Shown here piece after piece: positions 54,098-63,558 of a DNA stretch of 64,000 nt (position 1 is its first letter; every line of letters begins with the position of its first letter). Source of the stretch: Effrenium voratum (lineage: Eukaryota > Sar > Dinophyceae > Suessiales > Symbiodiniaceae); contig CAUJNA010003079.1 of the NCBI GenBank assembly GCA_963377175.1, positions 723,274 to 787,273 on the forward strand, given 5' to 3'. The position numbers and the translations under genes were made by a program. A model generated the notes under the pieces. The model was not told the DNA's origin and did not search any database. It saw only the letters and a program-made list of their open reading frames with translations.

Positions 54098-54190
54098 CCC
54101 GACTCCATCGATCGGGGGGCGGAGGACCGCAGCCAGCGCTTCCGCTCCCGGCCGGTCCACAGGAGCTCCGTCTCCAGCTCCGGCTCGGAC
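54098..54190 (-). CDS. Exon (SEPELETELLWTGRERKRWL)
   Basis: Acceptor ACGAGAG|GTCC and GT donor GTCGGG|GTGGC bound 93 bp of very GC-rich sequence. The peptide SEPELETELLWTGRERKRWL then RSSAPRSMES is charged. Other frames are open but less protein-like. Confidence 0.6.
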
Positions 54191-54289
54191 CTCTCGTTGC
54201 TCTCGTTGCGCGCCGTGGATCCCCAAGAAAAAAAAAAGGAGCTCTCGTTGTTTGGAGGGGTGTGGTTTGCCCATTTACCTTCCACAAAA

Positions 54290-54362
54290 CTTGCTGGTGC
54301 GATAGGGAAGGACGGAATGAACCTGGGGATTCCCTTGAAGGAAACCGCAAGGGACGGTTTAC
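54290..54362. mobile_element. Family C element, left half (inverted orientation)
   Basis: ACTTGCTGGTGCGATAGGGA, GGAATGAACCTGGGGATTCC and CTTGAAGGAAACCGCAAGGG are family C text. Confidence 0.55.
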
Positions 54363-55264
54363 TCCACAAGACAAGCCGGGGGTTCAAATCCAAGTCACAA
54401 ATCCAAAGCACCAACCTGACAGGTTACTTGAGACCGGGGCTCCGACCAAGAAAAAACACGAGCTCCGACGCGCGGAGCAAAAGCTCCCCGTGTGTTTTTT
54501 GTTTTTTTCACGAGCCCTAAGATCCTGAACTTTAGGCACTGTTGGGGGTTGGACCATTTCAGTGGCTATGTTCTTGGGGGGGGGGATGGGATCTTGAAAC
54601 TTTATGGCTGTTTGGTAACGGATCTGTGGACTTTAAGTTGGGAAACAGGCCGGATGTTGCCGAATTGGACCCAACCTGCGATGACTGGATCCAACAGAAG
54701 GTGTCCCTCTCCCGAGTGGATTGGCCAGAAAAAGTGCGCAAACTGTTTGTTCACTAGACTTGGCCTTTAAAAAGTATTCCGAGTCCAGCAATCCAGACAT
54801 CTCAGGGAGTGAGTTCTTGAATCACAGTCAATTTCAGCAACCCCTCTGCAAAAGCAGGTTAACATTCAAAGACCTGCTACCACTACGAAACAACCATAAA
54901 CTTGTCAAGGTCGAACTTCTGAGCCTATTGCTTGCCCATGCCAGCAACGCGTTCAGGTTGTGCCGAAAATACCGCGTGCTCGGAATTGCTGTTCTCCATC
55001 CCTGCGACTCTTGGGGTGCAAAGCAGCCACATAACTCCTGACTTTGGGTTTTTGAATCTCAGTTGCTCATCCGGAATGCACATCTTTGGCCCTAGTCGTC
55101 TCACACCGGACTTCGCCTCGATACAAAACCGGGCTGCCCTCAGATCCCCTGCTAAAAGTTCAACTTTTAGTGGGCTCAATTCGGACACCCCACTATAAAC
55201 ACCAGGCCAAAAAGGCGGACGGACTGGATGAACCCCTGGGAGCCACCGAGAAAAATCGCGGACG

Positions 55265-55345
55265 CGCTGACCCCCCCCCCTCTGCAGGCCGCGGCGCCGC
55301 CGCGCCTGCCGAAAGGCACGTGGGAAGCGGGGCACGCTTCGACGA
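55265..55345 (-). CDS. GC-rich exon candidate, frame uncertain
   Basis: An internal acceptor TTCGGCAG|GCGC and GC-rich text resemble other exons. The frames VLESSKRAPLPTCLSAGAA and RRSVPRFPRAFRQARRRR are both open. A plus-strand reading cannot be excluded. Confidence 0.3.
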
Positions 55346-55600
55346 CTCCAAGACTTGGGCTAAAAAAAACCCGTGGTTGGTAGTCCCCCAGAGAAAAGTC
55401 CATGGGTTTTTGAATCTGGGGTAGTCAAAAAAGTGGAAGGTCCTCAAAACCTAGCACCTTCTTGGTTCCTTCCAAACAGACCAACGCACCTGTGAAAGCG
55501 CCCTTGAAGAGGAAAGGAGCTGAGGGCAAAGCGGCCCAGGGCCTTTGTGCCCTCTGTCGCCTTTCGCTTTTCCAAACTACTTCACGTCACCTCTCCAATA

Positions 55601-55704
55601 CTTCCATTTGCTTAAGGCCCCACGAAAAAATGTAGACCTCCAGTAGTGATGAATTCCTTTTAAAACCAACAAGGGAAATAGATATGTTCTTAAGCAAATG
55701 GAAG
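55601..55704. mobile_element. Family A inverted-repeat element, well preserved
   Basis: Arms CTTCCATTTGCTTAAGGCCC and GTTCTTAAGCAAATGGAAG are near-perfect inverted repeats. Core CTCCAGTAGTGATGAATTCC and TTAAAACCAACAAGGGAAA. Confidence 0.93.
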
Positions 55705-56023
55705 CATACATCCCGCAAGCTCAACATGCGGGGATAAGCTGCAATCAGATCCGAGCACGGTGAACTCTTTGCGAAGCTTTGGGTTAATCCGAGGGAGCCC
55801 ACAGAAGCCCCCATTTTTTTAAAAATATTTTTCCAAACCTTGTCGACCTTGGGGGGGGTTCATCAAGTTCCCCATGTAGAGGCTCTTCTCCTGCTTCCCC
55901 ATCCCGCTGAAACCTTCAAGTCGCAAGCCTTTGGCGCCTCTGAGTGCCCATGCAACAGGCTTCCGTCTGATGCCCTGGCTTTGAGCCGGCTGCCTTAGGC
56001 AAGCTCCGAAACAGAAAAATGGA

Positions 56024-56139
56024 CCCTAGGTCCTCCAGTAGAAAGCTTGGAATGAGGGTTCCTTTTTTTTCTGTAGTTTATTTTCGTAGGGGAACCCTCC
56101 CCCAAAAAAGGGTAAAAGGGCACTACCGGGGGACCTAGT
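56024..56139. mobile_element. Family B inverted-repeat element, well preserved
   Basis: Starts CCTAGGTCCTCCAGTAGAAA and ends GGGCACTACCGGGGGACCTAG with the internal family text GGGGAACCCTCCCCCAAAAA. It is six bases from the family A element that follows. Confidence 0.92.
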
Positions 56140-56145
56140 CAGCAT

Positions 56146-56251
56146 CTTCCGTTTGCTTAAGCCGCCCGGAAAAGATAATCACATATTCCCAGTAGTGATA
56201 GATTCTCTTTAAAACCAAGATTTGGAAAAACACAACTTAAGCAAATGGAAG
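56146..56251. mobile_element. Family A inverted-repeat element adjoining family B
   Basis: Arms CTTCCGTTTGCTTAAGCCGC and AACTTAAGCAAATGGAAG, core TTCCCAGTAGTGATAGATTC. Confidence 0.93.
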
Positions 56252-56333
56252 TTATGCCGCATGGCTAGGAAGGACTTCAACCAATTCTGGTGCAGCCTTC
56301 CGCCCGAATGCACGAGCGCGGGCTTGCGGAGGG

Positions 56334-56438
56334 CGCTCAAAAAACCGGAGTTCCAAAATGGGTTGCCCGATCGGTAAGTCGAAACATGGGTACCAAGACC
56401 TGCGGTTGGCCCCTGATTCATTTTGAGCCACACCCGAA
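56334..56438. mobile_element. Family D inverted-repeat element
   Basis: GGCGCTCAAAAAACCGGAGT at left and CATTTTGAGCCACACCC at right, with CCCGATCGGTAAGTCGAAAC inside. With the two preceding elements it forms a row of three different families within 415 bp. Confidence 0.85.
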
Positions 56439-57297
56439 ACAGCGCACAGAGGCATTTGAGCAAGAGATGTCAACTGGCTTGGTGTAGGAAATGCTCCTGA
56501 AATACAAGCACGCATACAACAAGCTTGTTCAACCCCAATTAATTACATCTAGGTGCGCAAGCTTGGCACGAGCGGAAGCGTGTGGACCAATCGTGGACCT
56601 CAGGACCTCAGTACCTTGTGCTTGCAGCGTAGAGCACAGCCCAACCTGGCCGGGAACTGAAACGAGGCAGAAAAGCACTCGCCTTCAGGGAGGAAACCAA
56701 AAATCGCCCCGTGTCAGGATGGATTCCTAGAGCCTTCTTAGAGTCGGTCCTTGGAAGGCGCCTTTGCAGCTTGCGCGGGGGAATTGGGGGGGGCCTAAGT
56801 GTCGCTCCTGAGGCAAGTTGTCCAAACAACGCCAAAGATAGATAACACATTGGGACGAAAAACCAACATGCTGGCGTAGGTAGGCTCATCCGGCGCCAGA
56901 AACTTGTCCTACTTCGACTAAAATGCAACCGGCACCATGTCAAAAGAGGCAGGCTTGCTGAAACACAAAGAGGTTGAACACCTGGCTTCAAAGCTCAGCG
57001 TGTGCGATACGACCCGCAGCTTGCAAGATGTTGCAAAAGTCTATACCTGCGTCTACCCCACCAACACACCTACCAACAGACATACGGGCGTGTCTATATT
57101 TCGGGGAACCCCCCAAAAAATAAGGCTTTCCTTTAGGTTCCCCTTAAAACAACACGAGAAGAAAAAAAACAACAACAACCTTGTCAAAAAGGCAAGCTAT
57201 ATCTTCAACAGCTTTCTCATACATACAATATATTAAAAACGAAAACATTGCCTTTGTCCCATTTCTCTACCCATTAACGGCCTAGATGGGACCCATC

Positions 57298-57390
57298 GGA
57301 GCCTTCGAGGATCTCCATGGATGCGTCGCCGAAGGGCAGGAACTTCGCCTTTGAGAGACTCTTGTTCAGCGTCCCGTTCTTGATGGCCAC
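57298..57390 (-). CDS. Exon of 31 codons (VAIKNGTLNKSLSKAKFLPF)
   Basis: Acceptor GCGCCAG|GTGG and GA donor GGCTCC|GATGG bound exactly 31 codons: VAIKNGTLNKSLSKAKFLPF then GDASMEILEGS. It is not coiled coil and not recognised. Probably an N-terminal domain, or a neighbouring same-strand gene. Confidence 0.75.
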
Positions 57391-57828
57391 CTGGCGCAAA
57401 AAACAAAACACAAAAAACATTGTGCTGCATGACGTTTGGCGCCGCAAAGCACGTCGTTTTGGGCTTTTGGGGCTGTGTTCTGGTCATCCGATGGGATGAA
57501 GAAATGAGACACCTTCGCAGATCGCAGTAAAAACCAAAAAATCACTGCAACGCTTTGTCTTTGGGCGTGTGTTTTTTGAAAGGTACCCCATTTCGAGGTT
57601 GATTAGCAGGGAAGCCAGGGAAGCCAGGGAAGCCCAAAAGGACAACCACCGCAAAATCAGGTCCCCTGAGTTTGACAGAGGGGCTATGGGAGTCAGAGAC
57701 TTCTTGCCACCATCCCACGATATCCTCGACTCACGCCCCAACAGGACAGATCCGTCCTGCTCACCTCTAACAACACGTTAACTGATTCTATAAAGCCATC
57801 AGCAGTTCAAATCCGAATGGGTCGACTT

Positions 57829-57934
57829 GCTGGTGCTCAGCCCGGTTGTTGGGAATGAACCGGCAGGGATTCCCAAAAGGACACCACAAAGGACAGGGTC
57901 ATTCCATGTCTCATTCCCTGCTGAGCACCAGAAG
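57829..57934. mobile_element. Family C inverted-repeat element, inverted orientation
   Basis: CTTGCTGGTGCTCAGCCCGG at left and CATTCCCTGCTGAGCACCAG at right; GGGTCATTCCATGTCTCATT inside is the reverse of the standard core. Confidence 0.85.
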
Positions 57935-58667
57935 TCTCTCTCTCCACCTCTCTCGTGGGGTGTTACTAGACGATATTAAGCCCAAGGAACTCACCCGGCG
58001 GCCGTTCACCGGAGAATTTCCAGGTCACAAATCGCTTCCGAAAGCAACGCACGTTAAATGGTGTCTGAAATGACTTGGGATCAGGAGAGGGATACCATGA
58101 ACGAATTCCCAACAGCGGCCCTTCTGGGTCTTGAAGGGTTCAGGCAGGCTCTGGCAAGAGGGTTCGGGCTGGCGTGGGTGGGCTGGCTTTTTGGGAATGC
58201 TATAGGGTTGGTTTGGAGTGCCTGGTTGAGGTTGGGTTCGAGAAGTGTCAGCTTTCGGGTCGCTCATGGTTTGTGTGGGTGTGCTGAAAAAGCGCGCAGG
58301 GTCGCTTTAGGCTTGGCTAGAATCCAGCCGCCAAACAAAAACACCAAAAAACGGCCAAACAACAGGGGAAACGCAGCTTAGTGGCCCAAACATCCATTCC
58401 GCCAACCAACCCTTCCCCGCCCGCCCGCCCCCCAGGTCGGCCGTGCCGTAGGGTCCACATACCAATCTCCAGTTTGATGGTCATCCCGTGCTCGTTTTTC
58501 TCATCCCTTAAACCCTGCACATTCTGATCGTCTGCCCTTTGGGAGCTTAGTACATTGTCCTCCCGTGCTCGTTTGCTCATCCCTTACATTCCCTTACACC
58601 CAGCCATGAGAGGCAAGGGCACACCCCGTCGAGTCCAGCTGAACGGGTACCCCCCAAAACCGGAAGC

Positions 58668-58771
58668 CGATGGCCTGCAGGGGCCGCGGGTGCACGCAGC
58701 CCACGCGCCGGAGCTTGTGCACCACCTGCTGCTGGTCTTTCAGGTCCCAGCCCGTCTTCTTCGCCAGCATC
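58668..58771 (-). CDS. Exon (GWDLKDQQQVVHKLRRVGCV)
   Basis: Acceptor GCGCCGAG|GATG and GC donor GCCATCG|GCTTC bound 104 bp. The peptide MLAKKTGWDLKDQQQVVHKL then RRVGCVHPRPLQAI looks like a folded domain fragment. Not recognised. Confidence 0.75.
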
Positions 58772-60037
58772 CTCGGCGCCCGAAGACGAATTTCAGCCGA
58801 GCTCAACCGAAAGTTTTGTGGCTCTTTGCGGGCGGAAATTGCCGAGTTGAAAACGCGTCTGGACGGAAATTGACCTGCACAGAAGGACAGAAGCTGGGAG
58901 TGAGGTGGGGGCGTTTGCCATTGTTCGGAGCATTTCTGAGGCATGAGCCTACGCACAGGGACATGGGACATACACACAGACACACCCAACCGTGCAAACA
59001 CAGAGTTAGTAATGTGTATTTTCACAAACAAAAACAAGTGAGAAGTGTGTTTTCAGCACGTGCGCCCAATTCTTTGAAAGGAGGCTTCGGGCAGAGTTCT
59101 TTTACATGCCTCCAAGGTTTGAGGACGGTTTTTCGCCTGCTCTTTCAAGGGCAACCCTCCCCTGTATCTGCAGGTCAGCGGAATTTGGCAAGCAGGGTGC
59201 TATCACTGGACTCTTGTGGACGTATCTGCTTGATGGTCGGGTGACCATAGCATTTGGCACTCTGGGGGCCAAAGAGCCTGCAGCAAGATGACGCAGTGAC
59301 TGAGAAGTCATGTTTTGCACAATTGCTTCTTCACGAACCTGAATGGAGACCCCAAGTGGAGACCCCAAGTGATGCGTTGGTTTGTGTTCTTCGCAAACTT
59401 CGTATTGGACATTATTCAAGCTTCCGCGGACCCTTCCGCATGCTTGCCGCGGGCCACAAGCTCTCTTCCGTGTTGGCGCAGCCTTCGTAGGCTTGAGCTC
59501 CTTTGGGCTACCTCGTGCTTCGTGGGCACTTGCCTGTAAACACGGGCCACCCCTCCGCGGAGCTTCCGAACCTTCCGCAACTCAGCGAAATCCGCCGGCT
59601 GCTTTGGTCCTCTTGGCTCGCTGTTCGCTGCTCTTCTAGTTGGTGTGTTTTTTCTGGTATGCAGAAACACCTTGCTGCTTCTACTGTAATCGATTCTCCG
59701 TGCTTTTGCATGCATGATCATGCGTGCAACATGAAACAGCTCACATGTATACATATATGTATATATATATATATATATACATCCGACCACACAGCTTCCG
59801 CGAATGAAATCCCTTCCGCGAAGCCTTCCGCATGTTTCCGTGTGGCGCGGTGCGCATGTTCAAGAACAATGTCCTTCTCCAACGCCGCTCAAGTGAGACA
59901 CCTTCATGGGTATTGGGTATAGCTATGCGTTTTTGGAAGCCTCCGGTGAGCCTAATATAGATACCCACTTCCTTGGCCGGCTGGGCCCAACACAAATTCT
60001 TTTCAACTGAGGGCGTGAAGCTGGTGGATATCTCAGC
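58772..60037. other. Intron with CCTTCCGC-rich patches and a TA run
   Basis: CTTCCGC/CTTCCGCG words recur at 59431, 59555, 59798 and 59813-59835. GGAGACCCCAAGT is directly duplicated at 59346-59371. (TA)n lies at 59759-59780. A 124-codon minus frame (59416-59790) is unassigned. Confidence 0.5.
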
Positions 60038-60134
60038 CGGAGCTCCGAACAGTTTTTGCCAGCTCGTTGTGCTCAAAGGCGAAATCCGTGAGGACTCGCA
60101 TCTCCTCCTCCTCGAACATTTCCACGCCGATTTT
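60038..60134 (-). CDS. Exon (KIGVEMFEEEEMRVLTDFAF)
   Basis: Acceptor CGGCCAG|AAAAT and GC donor AGCTCCG|GCTGA bound 97 bp reading KIGVEMFEEEEMRVLTDFAF then EHNELAKTVRSS. Acidic, helical. Probably stalk or N-terminal domain. Confidence 0.8.
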
Positions 60135-60155
60135 CTGGCCGGCTGGAAGGCAAGA

Positions 60156-60281
60156 ATGGATTTGCCTTTGGACTTTTGAGTGGGGTCCATCAAAAGTCTT
60201 GCATGGGGGAAGCGTTGCACCATGCGGCCCCCAAACCCCGCTTGAAATGAACGGCTTGGGAGGCTGAGTGTCCTAGAAATG
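60156..60281. repeat. Dispersed repeat I, copy 2
   Basis: Closely matches 51996-52121, with a few small indels. It begins 22 bp upstream (minus strand) of the acceptor of exon 60038-60134. Confidence 0.85.
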
Positions 60282-61092
60282 ACTCAGCTTGGACACATCG
60301 ACAATTGCAATCATAAGCTGGAACCAAACCCCACCTGATGGAAGCCAAGAGCTGATCTGCCCGACGATTCCGATAGACTGAGCAGCATGCTGGTCATGCC
60401 ACATGACGATCACTCCCCTTCAAAGTACTTCAGGGCGCTACTTTGTTCAGGAACGCGCTTCCAAGCAATACTTCTGACCAGCACTCCCCTGACCAGCACT
60501 GCTGAATCCCATGAAATAGGCTCGTCATGGCTTGTCACAGGAACGTGTGAACAAATTGACTGACACACCTCTGACTCAGAAGTGCCACTCCCAACTAACG
60601 CAGCAACACCGCGCGTTGAGTGTTGGGCGCTTCTGGGCAACACTTCCAAAGCGGCACTTGTACACCGCCCGGAGGCACCTCTGATTGACGCGCCCATTTC
60701 CACAAAATGTCCGTTTCGAGCATTTCCAAAAGAAACAGAAGAATCACCAAAAGCCAAGGTACGAATGCAATGACAATTACATGGACCGCGCAGCATGGCA
60801 AAACCAAGCAAAGAAACATGCAAAATGTTAGCGCACCTAAGCAAAAACGAGCACCACACAAAAACAGCACGCGCACGCATGAGCACGGGCACACCAAGCA
60901 CAAACAAATTCGCAGCACATAAAACTAAAAACCCCAGGTGACTTTTCAATGCACCACGCAGTTTGGAGATCGGTTTGCCAAACAACATAAACAACAGAAA
61001 AAGGCAGATCCGGCCGGAACCGCACGTTTGTCGTATCGCCCAACACCAACCATGAGACCTCCCCCCAAATCCCCAAATCCGAATTCAAATGC

Positions 61093-61146
61093 CGACGCCT
61101 CCAGGCTCTTTTGCACCGAGCCCTCCGTAAACTCCTCGATGTACCT
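61093..61146 (-). CDS. Exon (RYIEEFTEGSVQKSLEAS)
   Basis: Acceptor AAATCAG|AGG and GC donor GCGTCG|GCATT bound 54 bp reading RYIEEFTEGSVQKSLEAS in one frame. Helical. Confidence 0.7.
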
Positions 61147-61371
61147 CTGATTTGCCGTGGCGATTGGGTAGAAAGTCCAGGTCCCGCTATGTACATGTCT
61201 GTGTGCGTGTCATTGCCTGTTGCATCTCTGTGTGTGTGTGCGCAGTGCATGTGGGTGTAACTTCGCTCTGCTTGCTGGTAGTTGTTTGTGTTTGTGCTTT
61301 GGTGTGTGCGTGGGTGGTCGTATGCGTGATTCGCAGTCTTTGTGCGCGTTGTGTTTGTTTTCGGGTGTGTG

Positions 61372-61522
61372 TGTGAGTAAGTAAGTAAGTAAGTAAGTAA
61401 GTAATTAGGTAGGTAGGTAGGTAGGTAGGTGAGTGAGTGAGTAAGGAAGTGAGTGAGTGAGCGAGCGAGGGAGTGAGTGAGTGAGCGAGGGAGTGAGTGA
61501 GTGAGGGAGTGAGTGAGTGAGA
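61372..61522. repeat. AAGT / AGGT / GAGT microsatellite array
   Basis: Successive runs of AAGT, AGGT and GAGTGAGC units. Serine/histidine/leucine-rich minus frames are artefacts. Confidence 0.95.
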
Positions 61523-62321
61523 AGCCCTCGGTGTCAACAAACCCAGGGGTTCAGCTGATTGCTAAGAACCGAGCAAGGGGCAAGGGGCGCGGAAGGCCCT
61601 TCGAATCCCATGAGAAACAACAGCCACGATCTAGCTTCATTCCGCGACCATGGGTGGGACATTGGATGGGCAAACCAAAATGGGCAAAACAGTGCTGCCA
61701 TCATCTGCGAGAATGTTCCAATTTCAGGTGAGCTTTCCAAAATGACACAGCTGTACTGAGGTGAGCGTATACGCTGTTACCTTTGCATTCAGTTTCATGC
61801 CGGCCCGCATTTGGAGGGGGTTGCTTTGCCATCCGCCTGCCAAAGGATGGTCAGGGCTCCGCACATCTTGGCAACAGAATTTGGTCTGAAGGGCCAAGTG
61901 GAAGACCACAGCTCTCTTTCAGCCACTTGTCGAAGCTCTGAATAACATGGATATGAAAATGCAGAAACATACCGGCTCGCCATTTGAACAAAACAATTTT
62001 TGTCTGGTTTAAAGGTATCCTTTTAACATAATTGTCTGCTTCAAGGAAAACCCCGAAAGAAAAACCTTTGAGACCCCACGGGACCCAACAGAACCCATCG
62101 GGCACCAAGTCTCAGTGTAGAGGTTACCGCGGACCATGTGGTCCAGCACCTTCTGCGCCTGACGCATGAGACATCGACACCATGCATGTGCATGTGTCTC
62201 CCGCGCGCATAGGCTCAAGGTCATTCAAAAGAACGTGGTTGCTGTTGACCCCCTGCAAAACCACCGCCAGAAAGGCTGCCCCGTCAATCATGAGACCAAA
62301 ATGCACCTGGCAAGGTTCACG

Positions 62322-62512
62322 AGTGTGTGTGTGTGTGTGTGTGTGTGTTGTGTGTTGTGTGTTGTGTGTTGTGTGTTGTGTGTTGTGTGTTGTGTGTTGT
62401 GTGTTGTGTGTTGTGTGTTGTGTGTTGTGTGTTGTGTGTTGCGTGTTGTGTGTTGTGTGTTGTGTGTTGTGTGTTGTGTGTTGTGTGTTGTGTGTTGTGT
62501 GTTGTGTGTGTG
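62322..62512. repeat. GT run followed by a GTGTTGT 7-bp minisatellite
   Basis: (GT)n at 62322-62347, then about 23 near-perfect copies of a 7-bp unit with one C variant at about 62442. Confidence 0.97.
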
Positions 62513-62561
62513 CAAGGGTTCAAGTAGCTTTGGCAAAGCTTCGTGCAAGCTGGCTTACCCC

Positions 62562-62649
62562 CATTTGCTTAAACCTCTGAAAAAAATACCGGCAGCGAAA
62601 TCAATTCCAGTTGAAACCAACCGGGGGAAAATAAACAATCTTCATTTCA
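62562..62649. mobile_element. Family A element abutting a splice donor
   Basis: Left arm CCATTTGCTTAAACCTCTGA, core AATTCCAGTTGAAACCAACC and right end CTTCATTTCAGC, which lies directly at the donor of exon 62652-62815. Confidence 0.7.
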
Positions 62650-62651
62650 GC

Positions 62652-62815
62652 TCAAAGTTGTTGAACGCCGGTGGCGCCTTGGCCTCTTCCCACTTGCCGC
62701 TTTGGGCGATTTGCTCGAAGAGCGGCTTGAAGGCCGCGATGTCTTTTGCTTTCGCATCCTTTTGCGCCGCCTCCACAGAAATGGAGGGCAAATCTGGGAT
62801 GAGCGAACGGTTCTT
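62652..62815 (-). CDS. Exon (FKPLFEQIAQSGKWEEAKAP)
   Basis: Acceptor CTTTCAG|AAG and donor TTTGA|GCTGAA (GC) or two codon positions later (GA) bound about 164 bp, the largest clear kinesin-series exon. The peptide contains LIPDLPSISVEAAQKDAKAK and FKPLFEQIAQSGKWEEAKAP. Well-formed coding sequence, family not recognised. Confidence 0.82.
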
Positions 62816-63022
62816 CTGAAAGGAGACTTCTCCAATGGAGGATATTTTTGGTTTTGGGCGTGTTGGCCTGAGGAAAAGTAGCCACAAATTTCTAGATGCG
62901 GCATAAAGGACCCCCCATCTTGTAATGCCGTTTGATGCAACTTATCCTTGGCTGCCTGATGCGGCAGATGAGTCTGGTTCCCCTTTCCCAACTTTTGATC
63001 GGGGTTGTGTGTGCGTGATTAT

Positions 63023-63085
63023 TCCATTTGCCTAAGGCCCCTGAAAGACAATGAGCGTATTCCCAGCTGTGATCGATTCCCATTG
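63023..63085. mobile_element. Family A element, left half
   Basis: TTCCATTTGCCTAAGGCCCC and TATTCCCAGCTGTGATCGAT; the right arm is missing. Confidence 0.55.
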
Positions 63086-63289
63086 TGGGTACCTCTTGTC
63101 GCGGCTGCTTTCCTGAGAACCAAAAGTCCAGTACCTTCTGCATTCTTCCTGGGGGTCCTTTCTAGAACACCTCCAGAATCCCAGGGAAAACAGATCCGGA
63201 TTTTGAAAAGAACGATGATTTAAAAGAATGGACAAGGACTCAACCCCTAGAAAAAGGAACACTAACCAGTTCTTGGGTCCCCCCACCTT

Positions 63290-63410
63290 GGCATATGGGT
63301 GGGTAGAAAATAGGTACCCCAATTTGAATCCTGGTAAATGGAAGCAAGGACTCAAAATTGACTAAAACCTGCGGTCCCCTGGTGGTGAAATTTTGGCCCA
63401 TACCATATCA
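63290..63410. mobile_element. Family D element, diverged
   Basis: ATATGGGTGGGTAGAAAATA at left, ACTAAAACCTGCGGTCCCCT inside and AAATTTTGGCCCATACCATA at right, flanked by CATATG/CATATC. Confidence 0.6.
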
Positions 63411-63451
63411 AACTTGATTCTACCGCGCGGCTGCGGAAAAAAACAAAACGC

Positions 63452-63558
63452 CGGCCGGCCTCGGACGCCTCGATCAAAGCCTGCATAGAGGAATACCGCT
63501 CCTTGAACCGCTCTGCAGCCGCGAAACGCTCCTCCGTGTTCTTCAGTTTCTCCTGGCT
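63452..63558 (-). CDS. Coiled-coil exon (SQEKLKNTEERFAAAERFKE)
   Basis: Acceptor CCATTCAG|AGCC and GC donor GCCGGCCG|GCG bound 107 bp reading SQEKLKNTEERFAAAERFKE then RYSSMQALIEASEAG. It is the most 5' exon seen in the window; the gene's start lies further right. Confidence 0.82.

Larger units (their letters stand above)
2123..63558 (-). other. Inferred span of a giant kinesin-14-like gene (motor at the C-terminal end)
   Basis: All convincing exons in this span lie on the minus strand. The 3' third (2123-19553) encodes a kinesin motor domain in the correct N-to-C order. The 5' two thirds (19.6-63.6 kb) encode helical and coiled-coil segments that lead into the motor through a phase-consistent neck (exon 20698-20791 into 19460-19553). 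A motor placed after a long stalk is the kinesin-14 arrangement, whose members are typically minus-end-directed microtubule motors in spindle or cytoplasmic transport. Exons make up only about 5 percent of the span. Whether all exons above 24 kb belong to this gene is inference: dinoflagellate genes often lie in same-strand arrays, and no start codon, spliced-leader acceptor or stop codon was identified. Both transcript ends probably lie outside the window. Confidence 0.6.

Noticed and set aside
61187..61540. 117-codon minus frame with SLTHSLAHS repeats
   Set aside because: Translation of the GAGT/AAGT microsatellite.
62166..62819. 217-codon plus-strand frame with CVLCVVC repeats
   Set aside because: It runs through the GTGTTGT minisatellite; the real coding sequence here is the minus-strand exon 62652-62815.
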